Assembly: GCA_002747015.1 (NCBI GenBank)
Contig: NVXI01000002.1
Span: forward strand, 304,232-368,231
DNA from: Zetaproteobacteria bacterium
Lineage (GTDB): Bacteria > Pseudomonadota > Alphaproteobacteria > Micavibrionales > Micavibrionaceae
Direction of reading: 5' to 3'
DNA: 64,000 bases
Part shown: piece by piece, positions 1 to 9,180 of the stretch
Layout: the number at the start of each line of letters is the position of its first letter
How positions within the stretch are numbered: the stretch's first letter is position 1
Notes under the pieces: model-generated
What the model saw: the letters and a program-made list of their open reading frames with translations, nothing else
What the model was told of the DNA's origin: nothing
Database searches by the model: none
Made by a program: the position numbers and the translations under genes

Positions 1-752
1 AGCAAATCACGCGTCTCTTTAACCGCCTGATCAAAGGTGATGCTCTCATCAATACTGTATTCTATGGGCCAATAATTATGCTCACTCACCTCTAATTGCA
101 TATTTATTTTAAGGCAGTGCCCCGACTTAACCTCCTGAATATCCTTAAAGAAATTCTCCGGCTGCTTATAAAGGCTTTTATAACCATTCACCAAATAGCG
201 TTTCAGGTGATTTTCATTCAGGGCAAAGCCTGACCCCTTTAATGATTTTATAAATTTAACTTCGGATCCAAAGAACAATGCGCCTTTATCATCACGATAA
301 TAATAAAGCGGTTTTTCGCCAAAGCGATCACGACTAAGTAACAGATCGCCCGAGCGTGTATCATACCAAGCAAACGCCCACATCCCTTCCAGTTTATCCA
401 GCGCGTCCTCTCCCCAAAAGGCAAGGGCAGCGGCCAGAACTTCTGTATCAGAAGTGGTTTTAAACTGTAGGCCTTCTTTTTCAAGAATTTTTCGAACTTC
501 GATATAATTATAAATCTCGCCGTTAAAAGACAGAATATAATGATCATAGACAAAGGGCTGCGTCGCACGCTCGTTCAAATCAATAATACTGAGGCGAGAG
601 TGCAACAACGACAAAAAATGGTTATGTTCCGGCATTTGGAAAGAGCGCGATTGTTGCGCATCAGGCCCACGCCGTTTCATCAACGGCAATGTTTGGGCAA
701 TAACAGCCTCAGCCAGTGGCGTTCTACCTATATAACCAGCAATTCCGCACAT
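1..752 (-). CDS. asparagine synthase (glutamine-hydrolysing) family, N-terminal part
   Basis: The frame opens at position 752 with Met-Cys-Gly-Ile-Ala-Gly and runs off the window edge, so only about 250 residues are seen. Cys2 is the nucleophile of class II glutaminase domains. Later blocks such as FNGEIYNY, TSDTEVL and SRDRFGEKPLYY are typical of AsnB-type enzymes. The family transfers glutamine nitrogen to a carboxylate. In O-antigen loci, related enzymes (WbpS type) amidate uronic acids, and a UDP-sugar dehydrogenase lies in this locus, so I infer glycan amidation rather than asparagine supply. It follows the neuB-like gene by 7 bp and is probably cotranscribed with it. The synthetase domain is outside the window. 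Confidence 0.85.
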   Translation of the reverse strand, partial: MCGIAGYIGRTPLAEAVIAQTLPLMKRRGPDAQQSRSFQMPEHNHFLSLLHSRLSIIDLNERATQPFVYDHYILSFNGEIYNYIEVRKILEKEGLQFKTTSDTEVLAAALAFWGEDALDKLEGMWAFAWYDTRSGDLLLSRDRFGEKPLYYYRDDKGALFFGSEVKFIKSLKGSGFALNENHLKRYLVNGYKSLYKQPENFFKDIQEVKSGHCLKINMQLEVSEHNYWPIEYSIDESITFDQAVKETRDL

Positions 753-759
753 AATAAGA

Positions 760-1767
760 CTACACGCTTTCCTTTTTAATCAGGTGACCTTCGGCAGTGT
801 CATTATTGACTGTCTTACCAATTAATGTATCAAATTCCGCAGAGGTGAACTCTGTTGAGGGGCGCGCATAAATCAGATCATCCGCAGTTAGGACGTGCCC
901 TGCTTTCAGATCATGCGCCGCAACGATTCCTTTGCGTACATGCGGGATTAAATCCTGTTCACAAGGTTGTACCGCCTTCGTAAACGTGCCTAAGGCCGCT
1001 TTAACAAGCTGAGCGCTTTTAATAAAGGCCTTAAGCTCTTGCGGTTCAAAAGACAAGGCATGGTCATGAAAATCGCGCTCAGTCTTCTTATCGGTAAAGT
1101 GGATTTCAATAATATTTGCACCCAATGCAACGGCGGCAAGGCATGCTTCTGGTTCAATCACATGGTTCGAATATCCAACAGGCAACCCATAACGCTCTGC
1201 CAGAAAAGGCACGCTTAATACGTTTGCTTGTTCAATTGGCGCGGGATATGAACAAATACAATGCATCAGGGCAAGGTTCTCTTTTGCTTTTGCTTCGCCA
1301 ATTTCATCTTTCACCCACGATACAGCCTCGTCGATTTCTTGAATACTGGCCGCACCGGTTGAAATAATAAACGGTTTTCCTGTTGCCGCTACTACGCGAA
1401 TAACAGGCTCAAACGTGATATCCCCACTCGCGATTTTAAATGCATCAGTGTGCTTATCTAAAAACGGCACCCAATCTTCACTAAGCGGTGTTGAGAAAAA
1501 TACAATACCGGCCTCTTTCGCCGCTTCAATCAATTCTAAATGATCTTCTTCAGAAAATGAAAAACGACCAACACGTTCAAAACGCTCCATATTCTCTTTG
1601 CTGGCATAGCGTGCTGGCGTATAGCTTTGAAACTTCACCGCGTCCGCGCCTGTACTTGCGGCCAAACGGATAAGTTCCTTCGCGTAATCCAAGCCACCTT
1701 CATGGTTCACCCCGATCTCTGCGATAACAATTAAATCTTGCGCGGGGTTTTTATCAAATATTAGCAT
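760..1767 (-). CDS. neuB: NeuB-family nonulosonic acid (sialic/legionaminic/pseudaminic) synthase
   Basis: This 335-residue protein matches the usual NeuB length. The N-terminal barrel opens with VIAEIGVNHEG and contains DAVKFQSYTP, FFSTPLSE and FKIASGD, all typical of phosphoenolpyruvate-condensing NeuB/SpsE/PseI enzymes. The C-terminus has the SAF (antifreeze-like) domain, with RKGIVAAHDLKAGHVLTADD followed by a short tail. The family joins PEP to an N-acyl hexosamine to make a nine-carbon acid. Which sugar is used cannot be read from motifs. The neighbouring dehydratase, aminotransferase and N-acetyltransferase fit a legionaminic- or pseudaminic-like product better than plain sialic acid. 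No NeuC/LegG-type hydrolase is seen in the window. Confidence 0.85.
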   Translation of the reverse strand: MLIFDKNPAQDLIVIAEIGVNHEGGLDYAKELIRLAASTGADAVKFQSYTPARYASKENMERFERVGRFSFSEEDHLELIEAAKEAGIVFFSTPLSEDWVPFLDKHTDAFKIASGDITFEPVIRVVAATGKPFIISTGAASIQEIDEAVSWVKDEIGEAKAKENLALMHCICSYPAPIEQANVLSVPFLAERYGLPVGYSNHVIEPEACLAAVALGANIIEIHFTDKKTERDFHDHALSFEPQELKAFIKSAQLVKAALGTFTKAVQPCEQDLIPHVRKGIVAAHDLKAGHVLTADDLIYARPSTEFTSAEFDTLIGKTVNNDTAEGHLIKKESV

Positions 1768-1779
1768 AAGGATCTTCCT

Positions 1780-2697
1780 TTATCTCTGGGCGTCAACCAT
1801 GTATCTATATAGATCAAACAAGCCTGTTTGTGCAGTGTTAATACCATCAATAGCAGTAGGACAGCAAGTGATTCCACGCAGCTTCAGAGCTTCAATCACA
1901 GTTTTGGAATAATGGTTTTCACGCCCCTGCGGGTAAGCATAATGATGATTTTCTATTCCGCCCTTTTCTTTTAACAAACGTAGGCTTGTATCAATTTCAT
2001 AATCCAAATTTTTTGTACTTAACCCAGACATGATGGGATGTGTGTGTGTGTGCCCTCCAAACGTAAAGAGTGGATTTTTATTCATTTCCTGAATTTGTGC
2101 CCATGATAGTTTTTTATCCAAAGGATCATCCGTCGTCTGTACACAAACCATACCAAGTGCCTTATAAAGCCAATCAATAATCATTTGTGGATCACGCGTT
2201 TCATCTGCAAAAATATACTGACGCATTGCTTTCATTAGATTAATTTTATCCAGCCTTGAGGCAATGCTCATACTCTGATTATTCCATGGCAAGACTAAAT
2301 CACATGTCACGTGAGGCATGTTTTCAAGGGCATACTCCGCCTGATCTGTCCAAGACATTGTTCCGTTTTCAATGAAATCTGTGGTGATATAAAATGTTGA
2401 AGGCAAATCAAGAGCGTTCAATATAGGCGCGGCAACACTATAATTATTTTCAAACCCATCATCAAAAGTAATGGCAAAGCTATTGGCGGGATAACCCTGC
2501 CCATTATGATGAAAATCAATAACCTCGTCCATTGATAGACAAGAACCATGCGCTTTCAAATCAACCAAAATATCGTGGAAGAATTCTGCTTCAATATGCT
2601 TTCGAATATAATTACGGACTTGGTAGTTATTTTCTTTTATCACGCCATGAAAAAGCAGAATCAAAACACCATCACTAGAAAGTTTATGAGAGATCAT
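1780..2697 (-). CDS. polysaccharide deacetylase (NodB homology domain)
   Basis: I start it at 2697, where the ATG overlaps the upstream TGA as ATGA and AGGAAG sits 8 bases upstream. A longer frame to 2727 would overlap the previous gene by 34 bp. The 305-residue product has the NodB signature FAITFDDGFENNY, whose two Asp residues are the catalytic base and a metal ligand, then GGHTHTHPIMS carrying the metal-binding His pair, and ILLFHGVI near the N-terminus. Such enzymes remove N-acetyl groups from polysaccharides or lipid-linked sugars. No signal peptide is visible, so it may act on a cytoplasmic precursor. It belongs to the minus-strand glycan operon. Confidence 0.8.
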   Translation of the reverse strand: MISHKLSSDGVLILLFHGVIKENNYQVRNYIRKHIEAEFFHDILVDLKAHGSCLSMDEVIDFHHNGQGYPANSFAITFDDGFENNYSVAAPILNALDLPSTFYITTDFIENGTMSWTDQAEYALENMPHVTCDLVLPWNNQSMSIASRLDKINLMKAMRQYIFADETRDPQMIIDWLYKALGMVCVQTTDDPLDKKLSWAQIQEMNKNPLFTFGGHTHTHPIMSGLSTKNLDYEIDTSLRLLKEKGGIENHHYAYPQGRENHYSKTVIEALKLRGITCCPTAIDGINTAQTGLFDLYRYMVDAQR

Positions 2698-3398
2698 TGG
2701 TTCAACTTCCTGAACTTTCTGACACAAATGTCCTTTAACACTGCCGGCATAAACGAGTAGTATCGCCCTTTTTGTGCCTGCGGAGTGGTACTCAAAGCCC
2801 CCTGTTCCTTAAAATGATCCACCGCATCTAAAACCAAGCGGATACAACAATCGGTATTTGCAGAACGAAGATGAAATAGCTCCATATTCTGATGCAACGG
2901 AATTTTCATCTTGCCAATAACCGCACCTGTATCAAGGTCAGGCGCAACATCATGCAAACAGGTAATAAGCTGTTCTGGCTGCCCATGATAAATCGCCCAT
3001 AGATGCGTATCAAGGCCGCGGTATTGCTCTGGATCACCGCCATGAAGGTTTATGATACGCCCAGGAACCAGATTGATAATATCGGTAAGAATTTTCCCCG
3101 TACCAAACACGATAACAAGATCAGGAGAGAATCCTTTAATAAGATCAAGCGTTTTAGAATCATTTATATTCTCAACCGTAAGCGTGTCGACAACATCCGA
3201 AATGCAGAGATCATCACCAGAAAACCAATTTTCACGCTCATACGCGTCTTGCTTTTCCAAATAATTATGTGCGGTATCAAATGGCGCAGCCAGAGGGCGC
3301 GTTTCAATAACAACCTTCGTTTCCGGCCATAAGGCAGCAATCTCTTGTACGAATTTTGTGTGATGCGTGGTTTGCGTCGTGAGGATAAGCAACTTCAT
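2694..3398 (-). CDS. methionyl-tRNA-formyltransferase-like sugar N-formyltransferase
   Basis: This 234-residue protein has the formyltransferase core: VIVFGTGKIL, then INLHGGDPEQYRG containing the Asn and His of the catalytic triad, then DLDTGAVIGK carrying the Asp. It lacks the C-terminal tRNA-binding domain of Fmt, as sugar formyltransferases do. The family uses N10-formyltetrahydrofolate to formylate an amino group on a nucleotide sugar. It starts directly after the GNAT gene's stop (no spacer) and ends in a 4-bp overlap with the deacetylase. I infer that the locus can make an N-formylated sugar. The exact substrate is unknown. Confidence 0.75.
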   Translation of the reverse strand: MKLLILTTQTTHHTKFVQEIAALWPETKVVIETRPLAAPFDTAHNYLEKQDAYERENWFSGDDLCISDVVDTLTVENINDSKTLDLIKGFSPDLVIVFGTGKILTDIINLVPGRIINLHGGDPEQYRGLDTHLWAIYHGQPEQLITCLHDVAPDLDTGAVIGKMKIPLHQNMELFHLRSANTDCCIRLVLDAVDHFKEQGALSTTPQAQKGRYYSFMPAVLKDICVRKFRKLNQ

Positions 3399-4079
3399 TT
3401 ACGCTTCCTTATTCCCGTGATAATGCAGCACATAATGTGCCTTTTCAAAGCAAAAACCCATTTTTTCATACAATGCGATAGAACTCTTATTTACCAATTG
3501 CGTCCCAACGCGCAGCGTATCATAACGCTCTTGTAACTTTGCCATCATGGCCTTGCCTACCCCTTGTCCTTGGGCACTGGTTTTAACTGCGATCAAATCG
3601 ATAATGGCGACACCATCTCTGATCAATATTTGGTTAAAGCCTATGACTTGGCCGCCCTTCTCCGCCACCAACATCTCATCACCGCGATCCCCTGAAAAAT
3701 AATTACCTGCCCAATCAGATTTAATCTGATCAGCCATCGCATTATCAATACATGGATCAGCATGAAACCGCGTTAAAGAAAAAGCCTCGCCGGCGATTTG
3801 GCGCACAGAGTCTTTATCCTCTGACTTTGCGGCGCGAATAACTATATTCTCTGCCGGATTTTGTGCCATCGCGCGCGTAGATATATAACTTACATTCGTA
3901 TCAACAATGAAGAAACCACGGTTTGTCAGTGTTTTCGCCGCATCAATATCCTGAACGTCAACTTTGGCATAGGCAAAACATGGCGCAGTTAAGTCTAAAC
4001 TTTCCTCTCCCGTCACCTCTATACGAAAGGCGGGATAGCCAAAGATTTCACTCAACCATTTATCATCATGTCTGCGCAA
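3399..4079 (-). CDS. GNAT-family N-acetyltransferase, probable amino-sugar acetyltransferase
   Basis: The 226-residue product has a C-terminal GNAT fold. The acetyl-CoA loop reads QGQGVGKAMMAKL, followed by NKSSIALYEKMGF, the usual beta6-alpha4 region. The N-terminal half resembles WecD-type dTDP-fucosamine acetyltransferases in layout. Lying next to a PLP aminotransferase and a dehydratase, it probably acetylates the amino group they install, the step done by PseH/LegH in nonulosonate pathways. That role is inferred from context. It is separated from the epimerase gene by 3 bp. Confidence 0.7.
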   Translation of the reverse strand: MRRHDDKWLSEIFGYPAFRIEVTGEESLDLTAPCFAYAKVDVQDIDAAKTLTNRGFFIVDTNVSYISTRAMAQNPAENIVIRAAKSEDKDSVRQIAGEAFSLTRFHADPCIDNAMADQIKSDWAGNYFSGDRGDEMLVAEKGGQVIGFNQILIRDGVAIIDLIAVKTSAQGQGVGKAMMAKLQERYDTLRVGTQLVNKSSIALYEKMGFCFEKAHYVLHYHGNKEA

Positions 4080-4082
4080 TGA

Positions 4083-5138
4083 TTAACCTGCTGCACTGAT
4101 ATTAGGGACTAAATTTCGTGCTTTGATTTCTTCTTCTGCGAAACTCTTGTACCAATTGATGTATTTTAGATAACCAACATCAAGCGGATATTGAGGATCA
4201 AAGCCAATCAAGTCGCGCGCCTTATCAATATTAAGTGTCCCACGATCCGGTGTTAGATTATCTTTTGGAAGATATTCTACCTTAATGTCAGGGAAATGCT
4301 CCCGCACCATTTCGGCCATATCTGCGATAGAGCGGCCCTTACCGTAAGTCATATTGAAAATTTCATTCTTAGATTTTTCATTTTGAATCACCTTGATAAC
4401 CCCTTGGGTTAGATCTTCGATATAGGTGAAATCCAAAGAATCTGATCCATCACCATGGATAGTCATGTCCTTACCTTGCACTGCATTCTCAAGAAAAATC
4501 TGACCCACGCGGCGACTAACACAACGCTCCCCATATAAGGCAGAGGGGCGAATAATCGTATAAGGCAAGTCAAATACTTGGTTATAAGCAATCACTAATT
4601 TCTCACCAGCGAATTTCAACGCACCATAAATACCCAATGGTTCACAAATTGTATCCTCGCTCACCTCTTCTTCTTTAAAGTGGCCATAAACCATGGAGGA
4701 GGAGAAAAAGATAAAGTGCTCAACATGTCCACGCGCATAATCAAGCGCATTTTCAAGTGTGCGCAAACTATGATCGAATGTACTGTAGGGGTCTTTATTA
4801 GATTTGTTGGCATGCGACACCGCGGCCAACTGAATAATCACCTGAGGCTTAATATGGCTAAGAATATTATTCATTGCATGATAATCACGTGCATCTTGGA
4901 AATGCAGAGGAACGCCGGCCAGCCTTAACAGCTCTAGGCGTTCATTAATCATACGGATGTAAAACTCACTATTAACATTTGTTTCACCCGCGTTACTGAA
5001 AGAGTAAAGGTTGTTGACCTGCAAGCTATCAATAATTTCGACATCTGCACCTAAAGCCTTCATCGAGAGTGCCATATTGTGACCAATAAAGCCTGCACCG
5101 CCAATAATAACAATTTTACGTCCTTTTATATCAATCAT
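4083..5138 (-). CDS. NAD-dependent nucleotide-sugar epimerase/dehydratase (extended SDR)
   Basis: This 351-residue extended short-chain dehydrogenase has the Rossmann motif GGAGFIG at residues 13-19 and the catalytic pair Y171 and K175 in YGALK, preceded by FFSSSMVYG. The later RPSALYGER and DFTYIEDLTQGV blocks are typical of UDP-glucose-4-epimerase and dTDP-glucose-4,6-dehydratase relatives. It probably makes a 4-keto-6-deoxy or epimerised nucleotide sugar for the aminotransferase encoded immediately upstream, with which it overlaps by 4 bp. Epimerase and dehydratase cannot be told apart from the motifs alone. Confidence 0.8.
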   Translation of the reverse strand: MIDIKGRKIVIIGGAGFIGHNMALSMKALGADVEIIDSLQVNNLYSFSNAGETNVNSEFYIRMINERLELLRLAGVPLHFQDARDYHAMNNILSHIKPQVIIQLAAVSHANKSNKDPYSTFDHSLRTLENALDYARGHVEHFIFFSSSMVYGHFKEEEVSEDTICEPLGIYGALKFAGEKLVIAYNQVFDLPYTIIRPSALYGERCVSRRVGQIFLENAVQGKDMTIHGDGSDSLDFTYIEDLTQGVIKVIQNEKSKNEIFNMTYGKGRSIADMAEMVREHFPDIKVEYLPKDNLTPDRGTLNIDKARDLIGFDPQYPLDVGYLKYINWYKSFAEEEIKARNLVPNISAAG

Positions 5139-6298
5139 GCTGCTTCTTCCTTTTTCAAAATATCTTTAAAACAATTGGCTATATAATCCATATCATCAAG
5201 ATCCAAATGCGGCCCGACTGGTAAGGAAATTGAATGATCACTTATGATTTCGGCATTGGTATAAAGGCCGTTCTCATACCCATATTTCCCCTGATAATAA
5301 GACATGCGCGGGACAGGTTGCGGATAATAAACACTTGTGCCGACTTTGCGTGCCTTTAGGGCTTCTATCATTTCTGTACGCCTTTGCGCCAGTTCGCCTT
5401 GTAAAACAAGAACCAAGCAATAATAGCTATTCACAACATCAGGGTCATGGCTATCCAGGACGTGTAAATCTGGCAATGCCAGTAGATGTTCTTTCAAGCA
5501 TTCAAAATTGGCTTTACGCTTTGCCAACATCACGGGGACTTTATCCAATTGCGTACAACCCAGCGCAGATTGCATCTCACTCATACGGTAATTCATGCCA
5601 ACGCCTGTTACATCATAAACACCAGGCACTTTACGCTCGGTATGGGTGCGATCAACACTAAATGCGCGGAAATTTGCAATCTCTTTGGCTGTTTTTTCAT
5701 CTCTAGAGACCAACATACCACCTTCGCCTGTTGTAATATGCTTCACTGGGTAGAAAGAATAACACCCAACATCCCCCCACAAACCAACATGCTTCCCCTT
5801 ATATGTTGCACCGACAGCCAAGGCACAATCCTCAACCACGCGCAAATCATGCTTCTTCGCGATCGCCATAATACGATCCATCCGCACGGGAATACCGGCG
5901 AAATGCACCAAACTTATCCCTTTGGTTTTGTCCGTGATCGCCGCCTCAATTTTATCAATGTCAATATTACCGGTCTCCAACTCACAATCAACAAAGACAG
6001 GTTTTGCGCCGACCAACTCGATCGCATGAACAGTTGCAACATGGGTTTGCGCCGGTACAATGATTTCATCGCCCTCACCAAAACCAAAATAAATAGAGGC
6101 CAAATGCAACGAAGCCATGCAAGACGATGTTGTCACAGCGTGCCCGCCACCCATCAAATCTTCAAACTTCCGTTCAAATTCAGCGCATTTAGGACCGTGG
6201 GTCAGTATATGACCTTGTAAGACCTCCATAACAGCGTCCCGGTCAACATCTTCAATCCAAGGGCGACCAAAGGGGATGTCTCTAACATTATTCATCAA
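5135..6298 (-). CDS. DegT/DnrJ/EryC1/StrS-family PLP aminotransferase
   Basis: The 387-residue product is of normal length for sugar aminotransferases. The PLP lysine is K186 in YPVKHITTGEGG and the cofactor-binding Asp is D157 in EDCALAVGA. The N-terminal IPFGRPWIEDVDRDAV is the classic opening of this family. It transfers an amino group, usually from glutamate, to a keto nucleotide sugar. With the neighbouring dehydratase and GNAT genes it forms the three-step set (dehydratase, aminotransferase, acetyltransferase) common to pseudaminic, legionaminic and bacillosamine-type pathways. It overlaps the oxidoreductase gene by 11 bp, and a second Met 3 bases in is an alternative start. Confidence 0.88.
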   Translation of the reverse strand: MMNNVRDIPFGRPWIEDVDRDAVMEVLQGHILTHGPKCAEFERKFEDLMGGGHAVTTSSCMASLHLASIYFGFGEGDEIIVPAQTHVATVHAIELVGAKPVFVDCELETGNIDIDKIEAAITDKTKGISLVHFAGIPVRMDRIMAIAKKHDLRVVEDCALAVGATYKGKHVGLWGDVGCYSFYPVKHITTGEGGMLVSRDEKTAKEIANFRAFSVDRTHTERKVPGVYDVTGVGMNYRMSEMQSALGCTQLDKVPVMLAKRKANFECLKEHLLALPDLHVLDSHDPDVVNSYYCLVLVLQGELAQRRTEMIEALKARKVGTSVYYPQPVPRMSYYQGKYGYENGLYTNAEIISDHSISLPVGPHLDLDDMDYIANCFKDILKKEEAA

Positions 6299-7331
6299 AT
6301 ATTCCTATTGTCTCAGTTTGTCCTGATTTTAACGCTTCTACAGCAGTTAAACACACATTAATTAAACGAAACTCATGCAAGGTCAATCCCCTATCGTCCT
6401 TGTTCTTAATGGCATCAACAAGATCATCAATCAGTTCAGCCTTTGATTTAGGCTTGGGCGCAAGTAAGATTTCCTCCGCCTTTGGATTTTCCTTATGTTT
6501 ATCAGATACCTTTTGATAGTCATCAAAGTTTAAAGGGTCATAGTTCTTTTGTAAACGTGGCCCAAAATCATCTAAAATAAAAGTCGCCTTGGTTCCGAAA
6601 ACTTTTAAGATATGTTGATGCGGATGCACACAGCCAAAATTCGATGTCAGACGTGCAATCATCCCGCTTTCAAATTGAAACGTTGATGCGGCATAATCAT
6701 CGTGATGAAAATCAGTATCTTTGGTGACGATCTGATTCCCCACACTAGCGACACGAACCGGATATTGCCCCGTTAAGCACAGTATAAGATCAAGCATATG
6801 GATACCGCCGCCTTCAATCACTGAATACTCTTTAATATCCTTGCGCCAGCCTTTGGTTATTTTCTCCACACGACCATAGAGATATTCGCCGTCGATTGCA
6901 TAGATATCCCCCAAAGCGCCCTTGGCGATCTCAGCCTTAAGCCAACGGAATAATGGCGCGGTGCGCAGGGGTAAGTTCGATACAATGTGAAGGTCGCTAT
7001 TACGCCAAATCCCATGAATTTCTTTAAGCTCTGCCCGAGATAAACAAAGAGGTTTTTCAACAAATATATGTTTACCGGCATTAAGGGCGGCCACCATTTG
7101 TACGGCATGATGGTGATCAAAAGACGCAAGAGAAACGATATCGACATCATTATCAGCGCAGATATCACGCCAGTTATCAGTGATCGTTACATTGTCATAG
7201 CCCCCAGCGACATCCCTCGCCTTGTCTATATTCAAATCACAAAGACTATGGAGCGTGCACCCGTCATGTGCATCATAATAACGCGCATGTTGTTCACCAA
7301 CACCCAGCCCGATTACCGCTGCCTTTAACAT
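6288..7331 (-). CDS. Gfo/Idh/MocA-family sugar oxidoreductase
   Basis: This 347-residue protein has an N-terminal Rossmann segment (AVIGLGVGEQHARYY), the family hallmark EKPLC around residue 95, and a C-terminal oxidoreductase domain containing EYSVIEGGGIHMLDL. Members oxidise or reduce sugars and nucleotide sugars with NAD(P). Related genes sit beside neuB/legionaminate genes in several bacteria (for example PtmF in Campylobacter), which fits this context, though the reaction here is unknown. It starts directly after the SpsF-like gene's stop and overlaps the aminotransferase gene. Confidence 0.8.
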   Translation of the reverse strand: MLKAAVIGLGVGEQHARYYDAHDGCTLHSLCDLNIDKARDVAGGYDNVTITDNWRDICADNDVDIVSLASFDHHHAVQMVAALNAGKHIFVEKPLCLSRAELKEIHGIWRNSDLHIVSNLPLRTAPLFRWLKAEIAKGALGDIYAIDGEYLYGRVEKITKGWRKDIKEYSVIEGGGIHMLDLILCLTGQYPVRVASVGNQIVTKDTDFHHDDYAASTFQFESGMIARLTSNFGCVHPHQHILKVFGTKATFILDDFGPRLQKNYDPLNFDDYQKVSDKHKENPKAEEILLAPKPKSKAELIDDLVDAIKNKDDRGLTLHEFRLINVCLTAVEALKSGQTETIGIFDE

Positions 7332-7976
7332 TTAAGATACCTCCCAACGCGCAGGATCATAGAGAATTTTCGTTCCTGACATGCTGTTTAACCTATCATA
7401 ATCCTCACGCGTGTCCACGGCCATATCTTGATCACTCATATCCGTTGGCTGGGTGACACTGATAATTTTAAAGCGATCAGCATTTCGGTAAAAATAGGGC
7501 GTAACATGTTCCCTATCCGCATCTGTGAGCTGATCATCCGAAACATCCAACATCGTTTGTGCGCGTATAATTTCAACACTATGTCCCTTGGGGAAACTAC
7601 GCGGGTGAACATTGGTTATAATATCTGCATCGCCGCGCTCAATATTTTCCATCGCACGCAATAAATGCGCCGGTATAAGAGGACTGTCGGCGCAAATACG
7701 CATCACCCACGTCAAATTATAATGATTAATCGCATCACAAAACCGCCCATAAACATCATTAAGAGAGCCACGAAAATATGTGATGCCCTCCGCCTTCAAA
7801 TAAGCTACCAGCGGGTCATCGGATGGCTCCAGACTGGTTAGAACAACGGCCCTGTCCAAACGCGCGGCATCAACAACATGACGAATAATTGGCTTACCCC
7901 CGAAGGGCATTAAAACCTTACCCGGCAATCGATTGGAAGACATACGCGCCTGAATAAAAACCTTATAGGACATCAC
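7332..7976 (-). CDS. SpsF/CMP-sugar cytidylyltransferase-like protein
   Basis: The 214-residue product opens with VFIQARMSSNRLPGKVLMPF, the nucleotide-binding loop of the SpsF branch of the nucleotidyltransferase fold (NeuA/KdsB relatives). RICADSPLIPAHLL provides the acidic metal-binding stretch. Such proteins occur in spore-coat, flagellin-glycosylation and O-antigen loci and activate or modify acidic sugars. The locus has a second, NeuA-like enzyme at 10.7-11.4 kb, so two different activated sugars are possible. It overlaps the glycosyltransferase gene by 14 bp, or 11 bp from its second Met. Confidence 0.75.
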   Translation of the reverse strand: MMSYKVFIQARMSSNRLPGKVLMPFGGKPIIRHVVDAARLDRAVVLTSLEPSDDPLVAYLKAEGITYFRGSLNDVYGRFCDAINHYNLTWVMRICADSPLIPAHLLRAMENIERGDADIITNVHPRSFPKGHSVEIIRAQTMLDVSDDQLTDADREHVTPYFYRNADRFKIISVTQPTDMSDQDMAVDTREDYDRLNSMSGTKILYDPARWEVS

Positions 7977-9180
7977 AAACCTTCAATGTTTCGTTTGGAG
8001 ACGTTTTTTTCAGCGCATTCAGCAATGATATATAATGCATATCACATTGGGTCACCGATGCCACATCATGAATATGACGGGCAGATTTTTCAAGTTTTTC
8101 TGCGGATATTTCCAAGGATTTTGTAAGCATCTCCGCCCATTCCTCGGGCTGCATTTTGCACAGATAACCATTCTGGCCATCTTTAACCCATTCTCTAAAG
8201 GCTGGCTCATCCGCATTGGCAACAACCGGTAGACCGCATGCCATGGCCTCTAACATTGGTGTGCCCAGCCCTTCGGTATGTTGTGGCATAACATAGATAT
8301 CTGCCGCTTTCATATAATCACTTGCTTCAACAAATTCCGTGCAGATATGAACGCGATGCTCCAAATTGTTTTCCTTAATCAGACAGAGGAGATCTTCGAA
8401 ATATTTCTGGTCACGCTGTTTAAACATGCCGCTTTCCGCACGCGGCCCAGCAAGGAGAAGCTTATAATCATCGCTAAGATGCTTTAACACCTCAACCATG
8501 AAAATTTGATTTTTCTGCGGCATAAATTTTGCCACCATCGTTATCACAATATCGTCTTTATGAAATGGCGATAGCGCGGCGCGAAGTTGATCCTTTATCT
8601 CAGAAGAAACAAGACTACATTTATCCCCGTTTATAGGATTAGGCCGACACCAAACATTATGAACCAGATTGATGTCTCTGCAATCATTTGCAAGTTTCTG
8701 TGAAATCGCAATAATCACTGTTTGGCTATCCAAATTAAGCCGCGCAGAATAACGCAGCCCCGGCAAATATTGGCGCGGCGTCGCACCTGCGGTGACAAGT
8801 TCGACCAAGCGCGGGATTCTACGTACCCCCCCGTAAAGCAGAGCAGCGGTTGTCGCACCGGAAAACCCCACAATATGCAGAATATCGGGACGCGTGCGCC
8901 TAAGGTAACACCAACACGCGACAGCCTCATAATATTTCTTAACCGCATTTTTAACTCTGCTCGGCATCCATGATAATTGCCACGGGCAAACAACGCGCTT
9001 CACATTAAACCCATTATGATTATAACGCTCGGAGGATACCTGAGTGGTAGAATTGCAAAGAATTTCCACCTCTATCGTTTCATCAGCCTTTTGTAAACGG
9101 CGATAGAGACCATCAATGCGATACGCCGCACCGGTATATTCGGGGAGATATTTACTAATCACTAAAAGGATTTTTGTCAT
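7963..9180 (-). CDS. GT4-family glycosyltransferase
   Basis: This 405-residue protein has the GT-B layout of family 4. The N-terminal domain begins LLVISKYLPEYTGAAYR. The C-terminal UDP-sugar domain carries ITMVAKFMPQKNQIFMVEVL and the E-x7-E motif in EGLGTPMLEAMACGLPVVA. It likely adds one sugar to a lipid-linked glycan at the inner membrane. Donor and acceptor cannot be predicted. It overlaps the asparagine-synthase-like gene by 4 bp. Confidence 0.85.
   Translation of the reverse strand: MTKILLVISKYLPEYTGAAYRIDGLYRRLQKADETIEVEILCNSTTQVSSERYNHNGFNVKRVVCPWQLSWMPSRVKNAVKKYYEAVACWCYLRRTRPDILHIVGFSGATTAALLYGGVRRIPRLVELVTAGATPRQYLPGLRYSARLNLDSQTVIIAISQKLANDCRDINLVHNVWCRPNPINGDKCSLVSSEIKDQLRAALSPFHKDDIVITMVAKFMPQKNQIFMVEVLKHLSDDYKLLLAGPRAESGMFKQRDQKYFEDLLCLIKENNLEHRVHICTEFVEASDYMKAADIYVMPQHTEGLGTPMLEAMACGLPVVANADEPAFREWVKDGQNGYLCKMQPEEWAEMLTKSLEISAEKLEKSARHIHDVASVTQCDMHYISLLNALKKTSPNETLKVCDVL

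Noticed and set aside
2697..2727. Earlier start for the polysaccharide deacetylase
   Set aside because: It would overlap the formyltransferase by 34 bp, while the ATGA start at 2697 has its own ribosome site.
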